Source: Streptomyces coelicoflavus
GTDB lineage: Bacteria; Actinomycetota; Actinomycetes; Streptomycetales; Streptomycetaceae
Assembly: GCF_003112555.1 (NCBI RefSeq)
Contig: NZ_BEWB01000006.1
Location: forward strand, 434,001-498,000
DNA: 64,000 bases
Direction of reading: 5' to 3'
Made by a program: the position numbers and the translations under genes. This document shows, one piece after another, positions 7,554 to 16,300 of this stretch (position 1 is the stretch's first letter; every line of letters starts with the position of its first letter). The notes beneath the pieces were generated by a model. That model made no database searches, was not told the origin of the DNA, and saw nothing but the letters and a program-made list of their open reading frames with translations.

Positions 7554-8783
7554 ATGAGCTACAGCACACCGGCCCTGGTCGCTCCCGTCACCCTCGACGA
7601 CGTGCGCGGAGCCCAGAAGATGCTCTCGGGCGTGGCACGGGTGACGGCGATGGAGGGCAGCAGGCACCTGTCGCAGCTGGTCGGCTCCCCGGTGCACTTC
7701 AAGTGCGAGAACCTCCAGCGGACCGGCTCGTTCAAGCTGCGCGGCGCCTACGTGCGGATCGCCGGGCTGCTGCCCGAGCAGCGGGCCGCGGGCGTGGTCG
7801 CGGCGAGCGCGGGCAACCACGCGCAGGGTGTGGCGCTGGCGTCGTCGCTGCTGGGCGTGCGGTCGACGGTGTTCATGCCGAAGGGGGCGCCGCTGCCGAA
7901 GATCAGCGCGACCCGGGAGTACGGCGCCGAGGTGCGGCTGCACGGCCAGATGGTCGACGAGACGCTGGCCGCCGCGCAGGAGTACGCCGAGCGGACCGGC
8001 GCGGTGTTCATCCACCCCTTCGACCACCCCGACGTCATCGCGGGACAGGGCACGGTCGGGCTGGAGATCCTGGAGCAGTGCCCCGAGGTGCGGACCGTCG
8101 TGGTCGGCATCGGCGGGGGCGGACTGGCGGCCGGCATCGCGGTCGCGGTGAAGGCGCTGCGGCCGGACGTGCGGATCGTGGGCGTGCAGGCGGAGGGCGC
8201 GGCGGCGTACCCGCCCTCGCTGGCCGCGGGGCGCCCGGTGGCCGTCGAGAACCCGGCGACGATGGCCGACGGCATCAAGGTGGGGCGGCCCGGTGACGTG
8301 CCGTTCGGGATCGTCGGCGAGCTGGTGGACGAGGTCCGCACGGTCTCCGAGGACGAGCTGTCGACCGCTCTGCTGCTGTGCCTGGAGCGGGCCAAGCTGG
8401 TCGTGGAACCGGCCGGGGCCAGCCCGGTCGCCGCGCTGCTGAGCGCGCCGGACGCCTTCGCCGGGCCGGTGGTGGCGGTGCTGTCCGGCGGCAACGTGGA
8501 CCCGGTGCTGATGCAGGGCGTGCTGCGGCACGGCATGGCCGCGCAGGGGCGCTATCTGGCGGTGCGGCTGCGGCTGACGGACCGGCCCGGGGCCCTCGCC
8601 ACGCTTCTCGGGGTGTTGTCAGTGGTCGACGCTAACGTCCTCGATGTGAGCCACGTCCGAACGCATCCGCGGCTCGGGCTCACGGAGGCGGAGGTCGAGC
8701 TGCACCTGGAGACGAAGGGGCCGGAGCACTGCGCCGAGGTCGGCCGCGCGCTGCGGGAGGCGGGCTACACCGTCATCGCCTGA
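7554..8783 (+). CDS. ilvA: Threonine/serine dehydratase with C-terminal ACT domain
   Basis: PLP enzyme that deaminates L-threonine to 2-oxobutanoate (isoleucine precursor or catabolic) and probably L-serine to pyruvate. Of 409 residues, 1-325 form the fold-type II PLP domain: ENLQRTGSFKLRGAY with the Schiff-base lysine, ASAGNHAQGVA, the phosphate loop VVGIGGGGLAAG, and the C-terminal VEPAGASPVAALL. Residues about 330-409 form one ACT-like domain (LRLTDRPGALATLLGVLS), as in short ilvA/tdcB-type enzymes, rather than the two of E. coli IlvA. The ATG at 7554 is closely preceded by GGGGAG; an ATG at 7542 is an alternative. The 3' end runs into a GAGCCC repeat. Confidence 0.92.
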   Translation: MSYSTPALVAPVTLDDVRGAQKMLSGVARVTAMEGSRHLSQLVGSPVHFKCENLQRTGSFKLRGAYVRIAGLLPEQRAAGVVAASAGNHAQGVALASSLLGVRSTVFMPKGAPLPKISATREYGAEVRLHGQMVDETLAAAQEYAERTGAVFIHPFDHPDVIAGQGTVGLEILEQCPEVRTVVVGIGGGGLAAGIAVAVKALRPDVRIVGVQAEGAAAYPPSLAAGRPVAVENPATMADGIKVGRPGDVPFGIVGELVDEVRTVSEDELSTALLLCLERAKLVVEPAGASPVAALLSAPDAFAGPVVAVLSGGNVDPVLMQGVLRHGMAAQGRYLAVRLRLTDRPGALATLLGVLSVVDANVLDVSHVRTHPRLGLTEAEVELHLETKGPEHCAEVGRALREAGYTVIA

Positions 8784-8828
8784 GCCTGAGCCCGAGCCCG
8801 AGCCCGAGCCTGAGCCCGAGCCCGAGCA
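8781..8828. repeat. Hexanucleotide (C/TGAGCC)8 array starting at the ilvA stop codon
   Basis: Eight tandem six-base units, TGAGCC or CGAGCC, begin with the stop codon TGA of ilvA itself. In the +1 frame they would encode a Glu-Pro tail. A similar short GAGGCT array abuts the stop codon of the aminotransferase at 29498-29523. Confidence 0.85.
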
Positions 8829-8886
8829 GGGCCCGGCAGCCGCTTCGTCACTCGCTTGTCACTCTTTCGAGCAACCTCATTGTGAG

Positions 8887-8902
8887 ACGCGATACATCGC
8901 GT
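8887..8902. promoter_or_regulatory. Palindrome in the ABC exporter promoter region
   Basis: ACGCGAT AC ATCGCGT is a perfect 7-2-7 inverted repeat about 90 bp upstream of the ABC ATPase start. The surrounding sequence is AT-richer than the coding DNA and continues with TTATGGTGTGTCG. It is a good operator candidate for a dimeric repressor (PadR, TetR or MarR type), which is inference. Confidence 0.5.
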
Positions 8903-8989
8903 TATGGTGTGTCGTAAATCGCTCGCTGAGCGCGGCGAAACGTACAAACCTAGGCTTTCCGAAGAATCCCCGACGACGTGGAGACTCAT

Positions 8990-9997
8990 ATGCCAGGCGC
9001 CATCTATGCCGAAGGCCTGGTGAAGACCTTCGGTGACGTAAGGGCTCTGGACGGCGTCGACCTCGACGTGCCCGAGGGCACCGTCCTCGGCCTGCTCGGG
9101 CCGAACGGCGCGGGCAAGACCACCGCCGTCCGCTGCCTCACGACCCTGCTGCGCCCCGACAGCGGCAAAGCGGTCGTCGCGGGCATCGACGTCCTCAGGC
9201 AGCCCAACGAGGTACGGCGTTCCATCGGTCTCTCCGGCCAGTTCGCCGCGGTCGACGAATACCTGACCGGCCGGGAGAACCTGCAAATGGTCGGCCAGCT
9301 CTACCAGATGAAGGGCAAGGCCGCGAAGGCCCGGGCCGGGGAGCTGCTCGACCAGTTCCACCTCTCGGACGCCGCCGACCGCCCGACGAAGACCTACTCG
9401 GGAGGCATGCGCCGCCGGCTCGACCTGGCGGCCGCCCTGGTCGTCTCCCCGCCCGTCATGTTCATGGACGAACCCACGACCGGCCTTGACCCCCGCAACC
9501 GGCAGGAGCTGTGGGAGGTCATCAAGCAGCTGGTCGCGGGCGGCACCACCCTGCTGCTGACCACGCAGTACCTGGAGGAGGCCGACCACCTCGCGCACGA
9601 CATCGCGGTCGTCGACCACGGCCGCGTCATCGCCCGCGGCACCTCCGACCAGCTCAAGGCCCGCACCGGGGGAGAGCGCGTCGAGGTCGTCGTCCACGAG
9701 CGCGACCACATGGCGACGGCCTCCGAGGTGCTCGCCGGGTTCGGCAAGGGCTCCACCACCGTCGAGGAGCACACCCGCAAGCTGACCGTCCCCGTCACCG
9801 GCGGCGCGAAGCTGCTCGCCGAGGTCATCCGCGAGCTCGACGCCCGCGGCATCGAGATCGACGACATCGGCCTGCGCCGCCCCACCCTCGACGACGTCTT
9901 CCTCTCCCTCACCGGCCACGTGGCCGAGGCGAAGGACGAGGCGAACGGCTCGGCGGACGACGCCGGCCACGAGCAGGAGAAGGAGACCGCCAAGTGA
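8990..9997 (+). CDS. ABC exporter ATPase, DrrA-type (drug resistance)
   Basis: A 335-residue ATP-binding subunit. Visible motifs: Walker A GPNGAGKTTAVR near residues 36-47, Q-loop GQFAAVDEY, signature YSGGMRRRLDLA, Walker B MFMDEPTTGLD, and H-loop LTTQYLEEADHL. The C-terminal extension (DIGLRRPTLDDVFLSLTG) is the element that marks the daunorubicin-resistance DrrA group. It pairs with the permease immediately downstream (start overlaps this stop by 4 bp) to form an exporter of unknown hydrophobic substrate. GTG at 8978 is in frame, but ATG at 8990 has GGAG 7 bases upstream and is preferred. The last 20 residues are acidic and Glu/Lys rich. Confidence 0.93.
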   Translation: MPGAIYAEGLVKTFGDVRALDGVDLDVPEGTVLGLLGPNGAGKTTAVRCLTTLLRPDSGKAVVAGIDVLRQPNEVRRSIGLSGQFAAVDEYLTGRENLQMVGQLYQMKGKAAKARAGELLDQFHLSDAADRPTKTYSGGMRRRLDLAAALVVSPPVMFMDEPTTGLDPRNRQELWEVIKQLVAGGTTLLLTTQYLEEADHLAHDIAVVDHGRVIARGTSDQLKARTGGERVEVVVHERDHMATASEVLAGFGKGSTTVEEHTRKLTVPVTGGAKLLAEVIRELDARGIEIDDIGLRRPTLDDVFLSLTGHVAEAKDEANGSADDAGHEQEKETAK

Positions 9998-10851
9998 GCG
10001 CCGCCACCGAAGCGGCGCCGGTCACGGCGCCCGGCAACCCCCTCGGCCAGTCCCTCCGGGACTCACTGGTCATCGCCCGCAGAAACCTGATCCGGATGAC
10101 CCGGATCCCGGAGATGGTCCTGTTCGGGATCATTCAGCCGGTGATGTTCGTGGTCCTGTTCACGTACGTCTTCGGCGGCTCGATGAAGATCGGAAACACC
10201 ACCGATCCGGACGTCTACAAGGACTTCCTGATGGCGGGCATCTTCGCGCAGACCGTCACCTTCGCCACCGCGGGATCGGCGGCCGGTATCGCCGACGACA
10301 TGCAGAAGGGGCTCGTCGACCGCTTCCGCTCGCTGCCGATGGCGCGCGGCGCGGTCCTGACCGGCCGCACCGTCGCGGACCTCGTGCAGACGGCCATCAC
10401 GCTGCTCGTCCTCGCGATAGTCGCGCTGATCGTGGGCTGGCGCACCGGCTCCGCCGACCCGACCAACGCCGGCCGGATCCTCGCCGGCTTCGCACTGCTG
10501 CTGCTCCTGGGATACGCCTTCACCTGGATCGGGGCGCTGATCGGTCTGTCCGTGCGCACCCCGGAGGCGGCGACCTCGGGAGGGATCATCTGGCTGTTCC
10601 CGGTGACGTTCGTGTCGAACGCCTTCGTGGACTCCAGCCAGATGACGCCCTGGCTGCGGCACATCGCCGAGTGGAACCCGTTCAGCGCCACGGTGCAGGC
10701 CTGCCGCGAGCTCTTCGGCAACCCGGGCGTGGTGCAGTCCGACGCCTGGCCCATGCAGCACCCCGTCTGGGCCTCGATCATCTGGTCCGTCCTGATCATC
10801 GCGGTCTTCCGGACGCTGGCGGTGCGCAAGTACCGCTCGGCGGCCAGCTGA
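9994..10851 (+). CDS. ABC-2 type permease, DrrB-like
   Basis: A 285-residue membrane subunit. After about 40 polar residues there are six predicted transmembrane segments, starting with MVLFGIIQPVMFVVLFTYVFGG and ending with WASIIWSVLIIAVFRTLAV. The ABC2_membrane pattern (FRSLPMARGAVLTGRT coupling region; ATSGGIIWLFPVTFVSNAFV) is clear. The GTG start at 9994 overlaps the ATPase stop as GTGA, so the two are translationally coupled and expected to form one exporter. Substrate unknown; the divergent-type palindrome upstream of the ATPase suggests local control. Confidence 0.92.
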   Translation: MSAATEAAPVTAPGNPLGQSLRDSLVIARRNLIRMTRIPEMVLFGIIQPVMFVVLFTYVFGGSMKIGNTTDPDVYKDFLMAGIFAQTVTFATAGSAAGIADDMQKGLVDRFRSLPMARGAVLTGRTVADLVQTAITLLVLAIVALIVGWRTGSADPTNAGRILAGFALLLLLGYAFTWIGALIGLSVRTPEAATSGGIIWLFPVTFVSNAFVDSSQMTPWLRHIAEWNPFSATVQACRELFGNPGVVQSDAWPMQHPVWASIIWSVLIIAVFRTLAVRKYRSAAS

Positions 10852-10953
10852 CGGAGGGCACGGCCGGGCCGTGGGACCGGCGGGACCGGCAGGACGACGA
10901 CGAGTCCCCGGCGTCACGGGGACACCGGGGGCTCGTCGGCGACGGGCGGTGCG

Positions 10954-11451
10954 TCAGCCGTTGTACGGCTCGGCCTTGAGGATCCTCACCGAGGCCATCT
11001 TGCCGTTCGGCAGCTCGTACTCGGCGTCGTCGCCGACCTTGTGGCCGATGACGCCGGAGCCCAGCGGGGACTGCGGGGAGTACGTCTCGATGTCCGAGCT
11101 CGCGTACTCGCGCGAGGCGAGCAGGAAGTCCAGCGTGTCGTCCTCGTCACCGTCGAAGGCGATCGTGACGACCATGCCGGGTGCCACCTCGCCGCCGGCG
11201 GCCGGGGCCTCGCCCACCTTGGCGCTCTCGAGCAGCTGGGTCAGCTGGCGCACGCGGAGCTCCTGCTTGCCCTGCTCCTCCTTCGCCGCGTGGTACCCGC
11301 CGTTCTCACGCAGGTCCCCCTCCTCGCGGGCCGCGGCGATCTTGGCAGAGATCTCGGTGCGCGCAGGACCAGTAAGGTATTCAAGCTCCTCCTTGAGCTT
11401 GTTGTACGCCTCCTGGGTCAGCCAGGTGACGTTCTCGCTGGTCTGGGTCAC
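10954..11451 (-). CDS. greA: Transcription elongation factor GreA
   Basis: A 165-residue factor that enters the RNA polymerase secondary channel and stimulates cleavage of backtracked transcripts. The N-terminal coiled coil (residues 1-80) carries the tip motif AREEGDLRENGGYHAAKEEQ, with the acidic pair needed for cleavage; the C-terminal FKBP-like domain ends with SPLGSGVIGHKVGD and the family end V-x-I-L-x-A-E-P-Y. The GTG at 11451 has AGGAG five bases upstream, so it is chosen over an in-frame TTG at 11481. The DUF4307 gene lies upstream on the same strand, 180 bp away, an association common in actinobacteria. Confidence 0.95.
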   Translation of the reverse strand: MTQTSENVTWLTQEAYNKLKEELEYLTGPARTEISAKIAAAREEGDLRENGGYHAAKEEQGKQELRVRQLTQLLESAKVGEAPAAGGEVAPGMVVTIAFDGDEDDTLDFLLASREYASSDIETYSPQSPLGSGVIGHKVGDDAEYELPNGKMASVRILKAEPYNG

Positions 11452-11631
11452 GGGTGCTCCTCGTTGGTACTGGGAATACAAATCAACGCCCTACCCAGAA
11501 GGATGTTCCTTCACGGAAGGGCGAAACCACGAGCCTAACAATTCAGTGGCCAAAGGGGGAGGACATAAGCCACCAGATTCCTGTCGGCGCAGGTCAGGTG
11601 GCCTGCATTGGCGCCAGCGGGGCCCGCTGGG

Positions 11632-12030
11632 TCACTCCGGATGGCAGCCGAGCAGCTCGGCCGTCGTGCCCGCGGCCTTGGTCCGGAGAGTGACGACCTT
11701 GTCGATGCGGGTGTCGTCCCCGTCGAAGCGGAAATCGGCCCGGCCCACCTCGTCGCCGTCCTCCGCCTGGGAGCGCACCGTGCAGTAGCCGGTGACGCCG
11801 GCGTCCTTGCGGACCTCCAGGTGCACCTGCACCGAGTCCTCGGCGAGCTCGAAGCCGATCAGCTCGCCGCTGATCTTGTTCTGACCGACGTAGTGGTAGC
11901 CGAACCAGCCGATCAGTGCGAGCAGGAGCGCGCCGAGTACGGCGCCGACGATCTTGAGCGTGCGGTCGGCCTGCTCGTCCGAGGAGCGGCCGTAGCGGCC
12001 CTGAGGAGTCCGCGTGCTCGCCGTGCTCAT
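11632..12030 (-). CDS. DUF4307 membrane protein
   Basis: A 132-residue protein with a polar N-terminus, one transmembrane helix (about residues 27-48, IVGAVLGALLLALIGWFGY) and an extracytoplasmic beta-rich domain with two cysteines (CTVRSQ and the C-terminal GCHPE) that could pair. This layout and position upstream of greA match the actinobacterial DUF4307 family. Function is unknown. It is divergent from mca with 130 bp between starts. Confidence 0.85.
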   Translation of the reverse strand: MSTASTRTPQGRYGRSSDEQADRTLKIVGAVLGALLLALIGWFGYHYVGQNKISGELIGFELAEDSVQVHLEVRKDAGVTGYCTVRSQAEDGDEVGRADFRFDGDDTRIDKVVTLRTKAAGTTAELLGCHPE

Positions 12031-12160
12031 GATCGTCCTCTCCGCGGGAGCGGGTCCGGGTTCTCGGGCCCCGGAATTATTCCGCTCCCGATTCGGTCAC
12101 TATAGAAGCCTGCGATTGCGCCGCTGCACGCCGGGGCGCCGACTGACCGAGGATTGAGTC

Positions 12161-13042
12161 TTGACTGACCAGCTGCGACTGATGGCCGTTCACGCCCACC
12201 CCGACGACGAGTCGAGCAAGGGCGCGGCCACCATGGCGAAGTACGTGTCCGAGGGGGTGGACGTGCTGGTGGTGACCTGCACGGGCGGGGAGCGCGGCTC
12301 CATCCTCAACCCGAAGCTCCAGGGGGACGCGTACATCGAGGAGAACATCCACGAGGTGCGCAGGAAGGAGATGGACGAGGCCCGGGAGATCCTGGGCGTG
12401 GGGCAGGAGTGGCTGGGCTTCGTGGACTCCGGCCTGCCCGAGGGCGATCCGCTGCCGCCGCTCCCGGAGGGCTGCTTCGCCCTCGAGGACGTCGACAAGG
12501 CCGCCGGTGAGCTGGTGCGGAAGATCCGCTCCTTCCGTCCCCAGGTGATCACCACCTACGACGAGAACGGCGGCTACCCGCACCCCGACCACATCATGAC
12601 CCACAAGATCACGATGGTGGCGTTCGAGGGTGCGGCCGACACCGAGAAGTACCCGGAGAGCGAGTACGGACCGGCGTACCAGCCGCTGAAGGTCTACTAC
12701 AACCAGGGCTTCAACCGGCCCCGCACCGAGGCGCTGCACAACGCGCTGCTGGAGCGCGGCCTGGAGTCGCCCTACGAGGACTGGCTCAAGCGCTGGGCGG
12801 AGTTCGAGCGCAAGGAGCGCACCCTCACCACGCACGTTCCCTGCGCGGACTTCTTCGAGACCCGTGACAAGGCGCTGATCGCGCACGCCACGCAGATCGA
12901 CCCCGACGGGGGCTGGTTCCGGGTGCCGATGGAGATCCAGAAGGAGGTCTGGCCCACCGAGGAGTACGAGCTGGCCAAGTCGCTCGTGGAAACCTCCCTC
13001 CCCGAGGACGACCTCTTCGCGGGCATCCGGGACAATGCCTGA
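12161..13042 (+). CDS. mca: Mycothiol S-conjugate amidase Mca
   Basis: A 293-residue zinc hydrolase that splits mycothiol S-conjugates of toxic electrophiles into a mercapturic acid, which is exported, and GlcN-Ins, which is recycled. It is a cytoplasmic detoxification enzyme. The metal site is visible: AHPDDES at residues 12-18 (His13, Asp16) and PHPDH near 140-144 (His144). The length and the long C-terminal part (DPDGGWFRVPME, DLFAGI) distinguish Mca from the shorter deacetylase MshB. The start is TTG at 12161. It is followed by a small membrane protein whose start overlaps its end. Confidence 0.94.
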   Translation: MTDQLRLMAVHAHPDDESSKGAATMAKYVSEGVDVLVVTCTGGERGSILNPKLQGDAYIEENIHEVRRKEMDEAREILGVGQEWLGFVDSGLPEGDPLPPLPEGCFALEDVDKAAGELVRKIRSFRPQVITTYDENGGYPHPDHIMTHKITMVAFEGAADTEKYPESEYGPAYQPLKVYYNQGFNRPRTEALHNALLERGLESPYEDWLKRWAEFERKERTLTTHVPCADFFETRDKALIAHATQIDPDGGWFRVPMEIQKEVWPTEEYELAKSLVETSLPEDDLFAGIRDNA

Positions 13043-13271
13043 CATGAGTGCAAGCGCAAGCCTGGCAATGACGCACCTCGTCACTCTCGCCGAGCTCGAC
13101 GAGGACAAGGTCACCCCCGGCGTCCTCGGGTTCATCGTGTTCGCCGTGATGGCTCTGGCGGTGTGGGGACTGATGAAGTCCATGAACCGGCACATGGGCA
13201 AGGTGGACTTCAAGGAGCCGGCGGAGCAGGACGCCTCCGGCGGCCCCGAGGCCAAGCCCCAGCGGGGCTGA
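13035..13271 (+). CDS. Small single-span membrane protein
   Basis: A 78-residue protein with a short outer or N-terminal part, one transmembrane helix (VLGFIVFAVMALAVWGLM, about residues 31-48) and a polar tail. It begins inside the 3' end of mca (8-bp overlap; ATG at 13044 is an alternative start) and so is expected to be translated with it. Such small proteins follow mca in many Streptomyces as far as I recall; function unknown. Confidence 0.75.
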   Translation: MPDMSASASLAMTHLVTLAELDEDKVTPGVLGFIVFAVMALAVWGLMKSMNRHMGKVDFKEPAEQDASGGPEAKPQRG

Positions 13272-13322
13272 CCCCGGGACCCCGGGAACCCGGGGCCACC
13301 TCATGGGCGGGCGGCCCCGGCC

Positions 13323-16300
13323 TCAGGCCGTGACCGCCACGCCCATCACCTCCCGCGCCTGGCGGCCCGGGACCATGCCCAGACGCCAGGCCTGCCAGCC
13401 CGCCTCCAGTTGCACGCCGCGCTCCAGGAGGAGCTGGTAGGCGTCCACGTAGTCGTCCAGCTTGGTGTCCCGGGCGGGATGGCGGGCGCGGGACAGCTGG
13501 GTCAGCTCCTCCTGCGCCACCGCCGTGCCGATCTCCACCCCGCCGGGGGCCGCGTAGGGCAACAGCGTGCAGCGCAGGAAGCGGGCCCAGTCCTCGCCGC
13601 GCCGGTCGCCGTACCCGGCGAAGAGGGCGGCGGCCTCGTCGCACAGGGCCAGCGCCTGCGGGGTACGGGCGTTGCCCGCGTCGACGACCGCCAGCTCCAG
13701 GCACGTCCACGCCTCCCCGTGGCCCACGCCGATGCGCTGGAAGTCGGCGCGCGCGTCGACCAGGAGCTGCCGGGCGAAACCCGAGTTGCGCAGCGAACCG
13801 GTCTGGGCGGCCCGCTGGTCGCGGGTCACGCGCGCCGAGTGGTGCCGGGCGCAGGCCAGGCCGTACACGTCGCGCATCCGGGAGAACATCGTGCGGGAGC
13901 GTTCCAGCTCGCGCACGGACTGGTCCAGGTCGCCGGTCTCCTCCAGCGCCTGGCCCAGGTAGTAGACCGTCCAGGCCTGACCGCGGGCGTCCTCGTTCTC
14001 GCGGTGCCGGGCCGCCGCCCGCCGCAGTTCGTCCACCGCCTCCAGGGCGTCGCCGTCCACCAGTCGGGTCCGCGCCAGCTGGGTCAGCGCCCAGGCCTCG
14101 CCGCGGGCGTCCTGGGTGCGGCCGTACAGGTCGAGAGCGGCCCGCAGGTCCGCCTCCGCGCCCGGCACGTCGCCCATGCGCAGATGCAGCTGGCCGAGCT
14201 GGAAGTGGGCCCACGCCTGGCCGTGGACGGACTCGCCCGCGCGGTGCAGCACCAGCGACTCGGTGAGCAGCTCCAGTGCCTCGGCCAGCCTGGCCCGGTC
14301 GCGCTGCACCGCCGCCAGCGCGTGCAGCGTCCACGCCCGGTCCGTGGCCAGCTCCGGCGCGGCCTGGAGGTCCAGCGCCTCCTGGAGCTTGGCCGCCGCG
14401 TCGGTCAGGTTGCCCTGGTGGTGCAGCGTGATCCCCAGCGAGCACAGGGCGCGCGCCGCGCCGGCGTCGTGGTGGGCGTCCCGGTACAGGTCGACCACCG
14501 AGGCCAGCGTCGTACGCGCCTTGTCCAGCTCACCGAGCTGCCGGGCCGCGATACCGGTGCGCCACTGCACCGAGCGCACCAGCAGCCCCTGGTCCACGGA
14601 CTGCGCCAGCTCGTTGATCTCACCGAGCCGGTACAGGTCGCCGCGCAGCAGGCAGTAGTCGCACAGCGCGCCCAGCAGGTTCAGCACCGTGCCCTGGTCG
14701 ACGCCCTCCGCGTGCCGCAGCGCCGCCGTGATGAAGCTCGACTCGTCGTCCAGCCAGCGCAGCGCCTCGTCCAGGGACGTGAAGCCGTACTGCCCGAACT
14801 GGTTCGAGCGGGTCGACATGTTGCCGTCGACCAGGCGCAGCACGGAGTCGGCCAGCTCGGCGTAGTTCGCGATGAGCCGTTCCTGCGCGGCCGTCCGCTC
14901 ACCGGGCTCCTCCTCGTCGGCGAGCCGGGCGCGGGCGAAGGCGCGCACCACGTCGTGCAGGCGGTAGCGGCTGCCCCTTACGTGGTCGATCAGGCCCGCC
15001 CGGGACAGCGTCGCCAGCTGCCGGGTCGCCTCCGTCTCGTCCGTGGCCAGCAGCGCGGCGGCGGCCGCGGCACCCAGGGAGGTACGCCCCGCCAGCGCCA
15101 GCCGGCGCAGCAGCCGCCGGGCCGGCTCCGACTGGTCGGTGTAGCGCAGCCACAGCGCCCGCTCGACCGGCTCCACGGGTCCGTAGGCGCCCAGGTCGGT
15201 CGCCAGCGCGCGCGGCGAGCGCGGACCCAGCGACGATCCGGCGACCCTCAGGGCCAGCGGCAGCCCGCCGCACAGCTGCCGGATCTGCTCGCTGGACTCG
15301 GAGTCGTACGGCCCCGACGCGTCCTCGGCGGCGGCGCCGAGCAGTTCCTCCGCGCCCGCCGCGTCCAGCGCCTCCACGGGCAGGTCGTACACCCGGGCGG
15401 GCAGGTCGCCCGGGAGCCGCAGCGCCTCCCGCGCGGTGACCAGCACCAGGCTGTCCGACCGCTCCGGCACCAGCGCCCGTACCTGATCGGGGTCCGAGGC
15501 GTCGTCGAGGACGACGGTGACCGGGACGCCCGTCAGGTGCTGGTGGTACAGCTCGCTGAGCCGCCTGACCTGCTGGTCGGCGGAGGACCGCTCCCGGAAC
15601 AGCAGCTGCTCGCGCGGCGCACCGAGCCGGTTCAGCAGGTGCAGCAGGGCGTCGCGGGTGCTCAGCGGCGCCTCACCGCCCGTCCGCGAGCCGCCCGTAC
15701 CGGAGCCAGCTGTTCGTGAGCCACCCGTTCCCGAGCCGCCCGACCGGGAGCCGCCCGCTCCCGAGATGCCCGTGCCCGAGCCGCCCGCCGCGGACCCGTC
15801 CCCGCGCAGGTCGACCAGGCAGGCCCCGCGGAAGTAGTCCCGCAGTTCGTGCACGGCCCGCACCGCCAGCGTCGTACGGCCGCTGCCCGGCGGCCCGTGC
15901 AGCACCACCACCGTCGGCTTCGTCTCCGTGCTCGCGCGGGCCGCCTGCACCCACTGCCGCAACCGGGCCATCTCCTGCCGCCGGCCCGCGAACGGGCCGT
16001 CCGCCACGGGGAGCTGTCCGAACGACTGCTCCAGCGCGCTGCGCCCCCGCGCGGCCGCGCTCTTGTCGGCACCCCGCAGCTTCGGCCCGGTCTTGGCCGG
16101 GCCGGTGGACGCGGCGAGCATCCGCTGCTGGTCCAGGAACGGCCGGATGCCGCGCACCTCCAGCGCGGTGAGCCACTGGAGCCGCAGCTGCTCGGGTCCG
16201 CCGGGCTGGCTGACCGCCCCGGCGCGGTGATGGGCGGCCGGCACATGGGCCCCGACCACCTTCACCACGGTCGCCGCCGCGCCGACGACCCCGACCGTCA

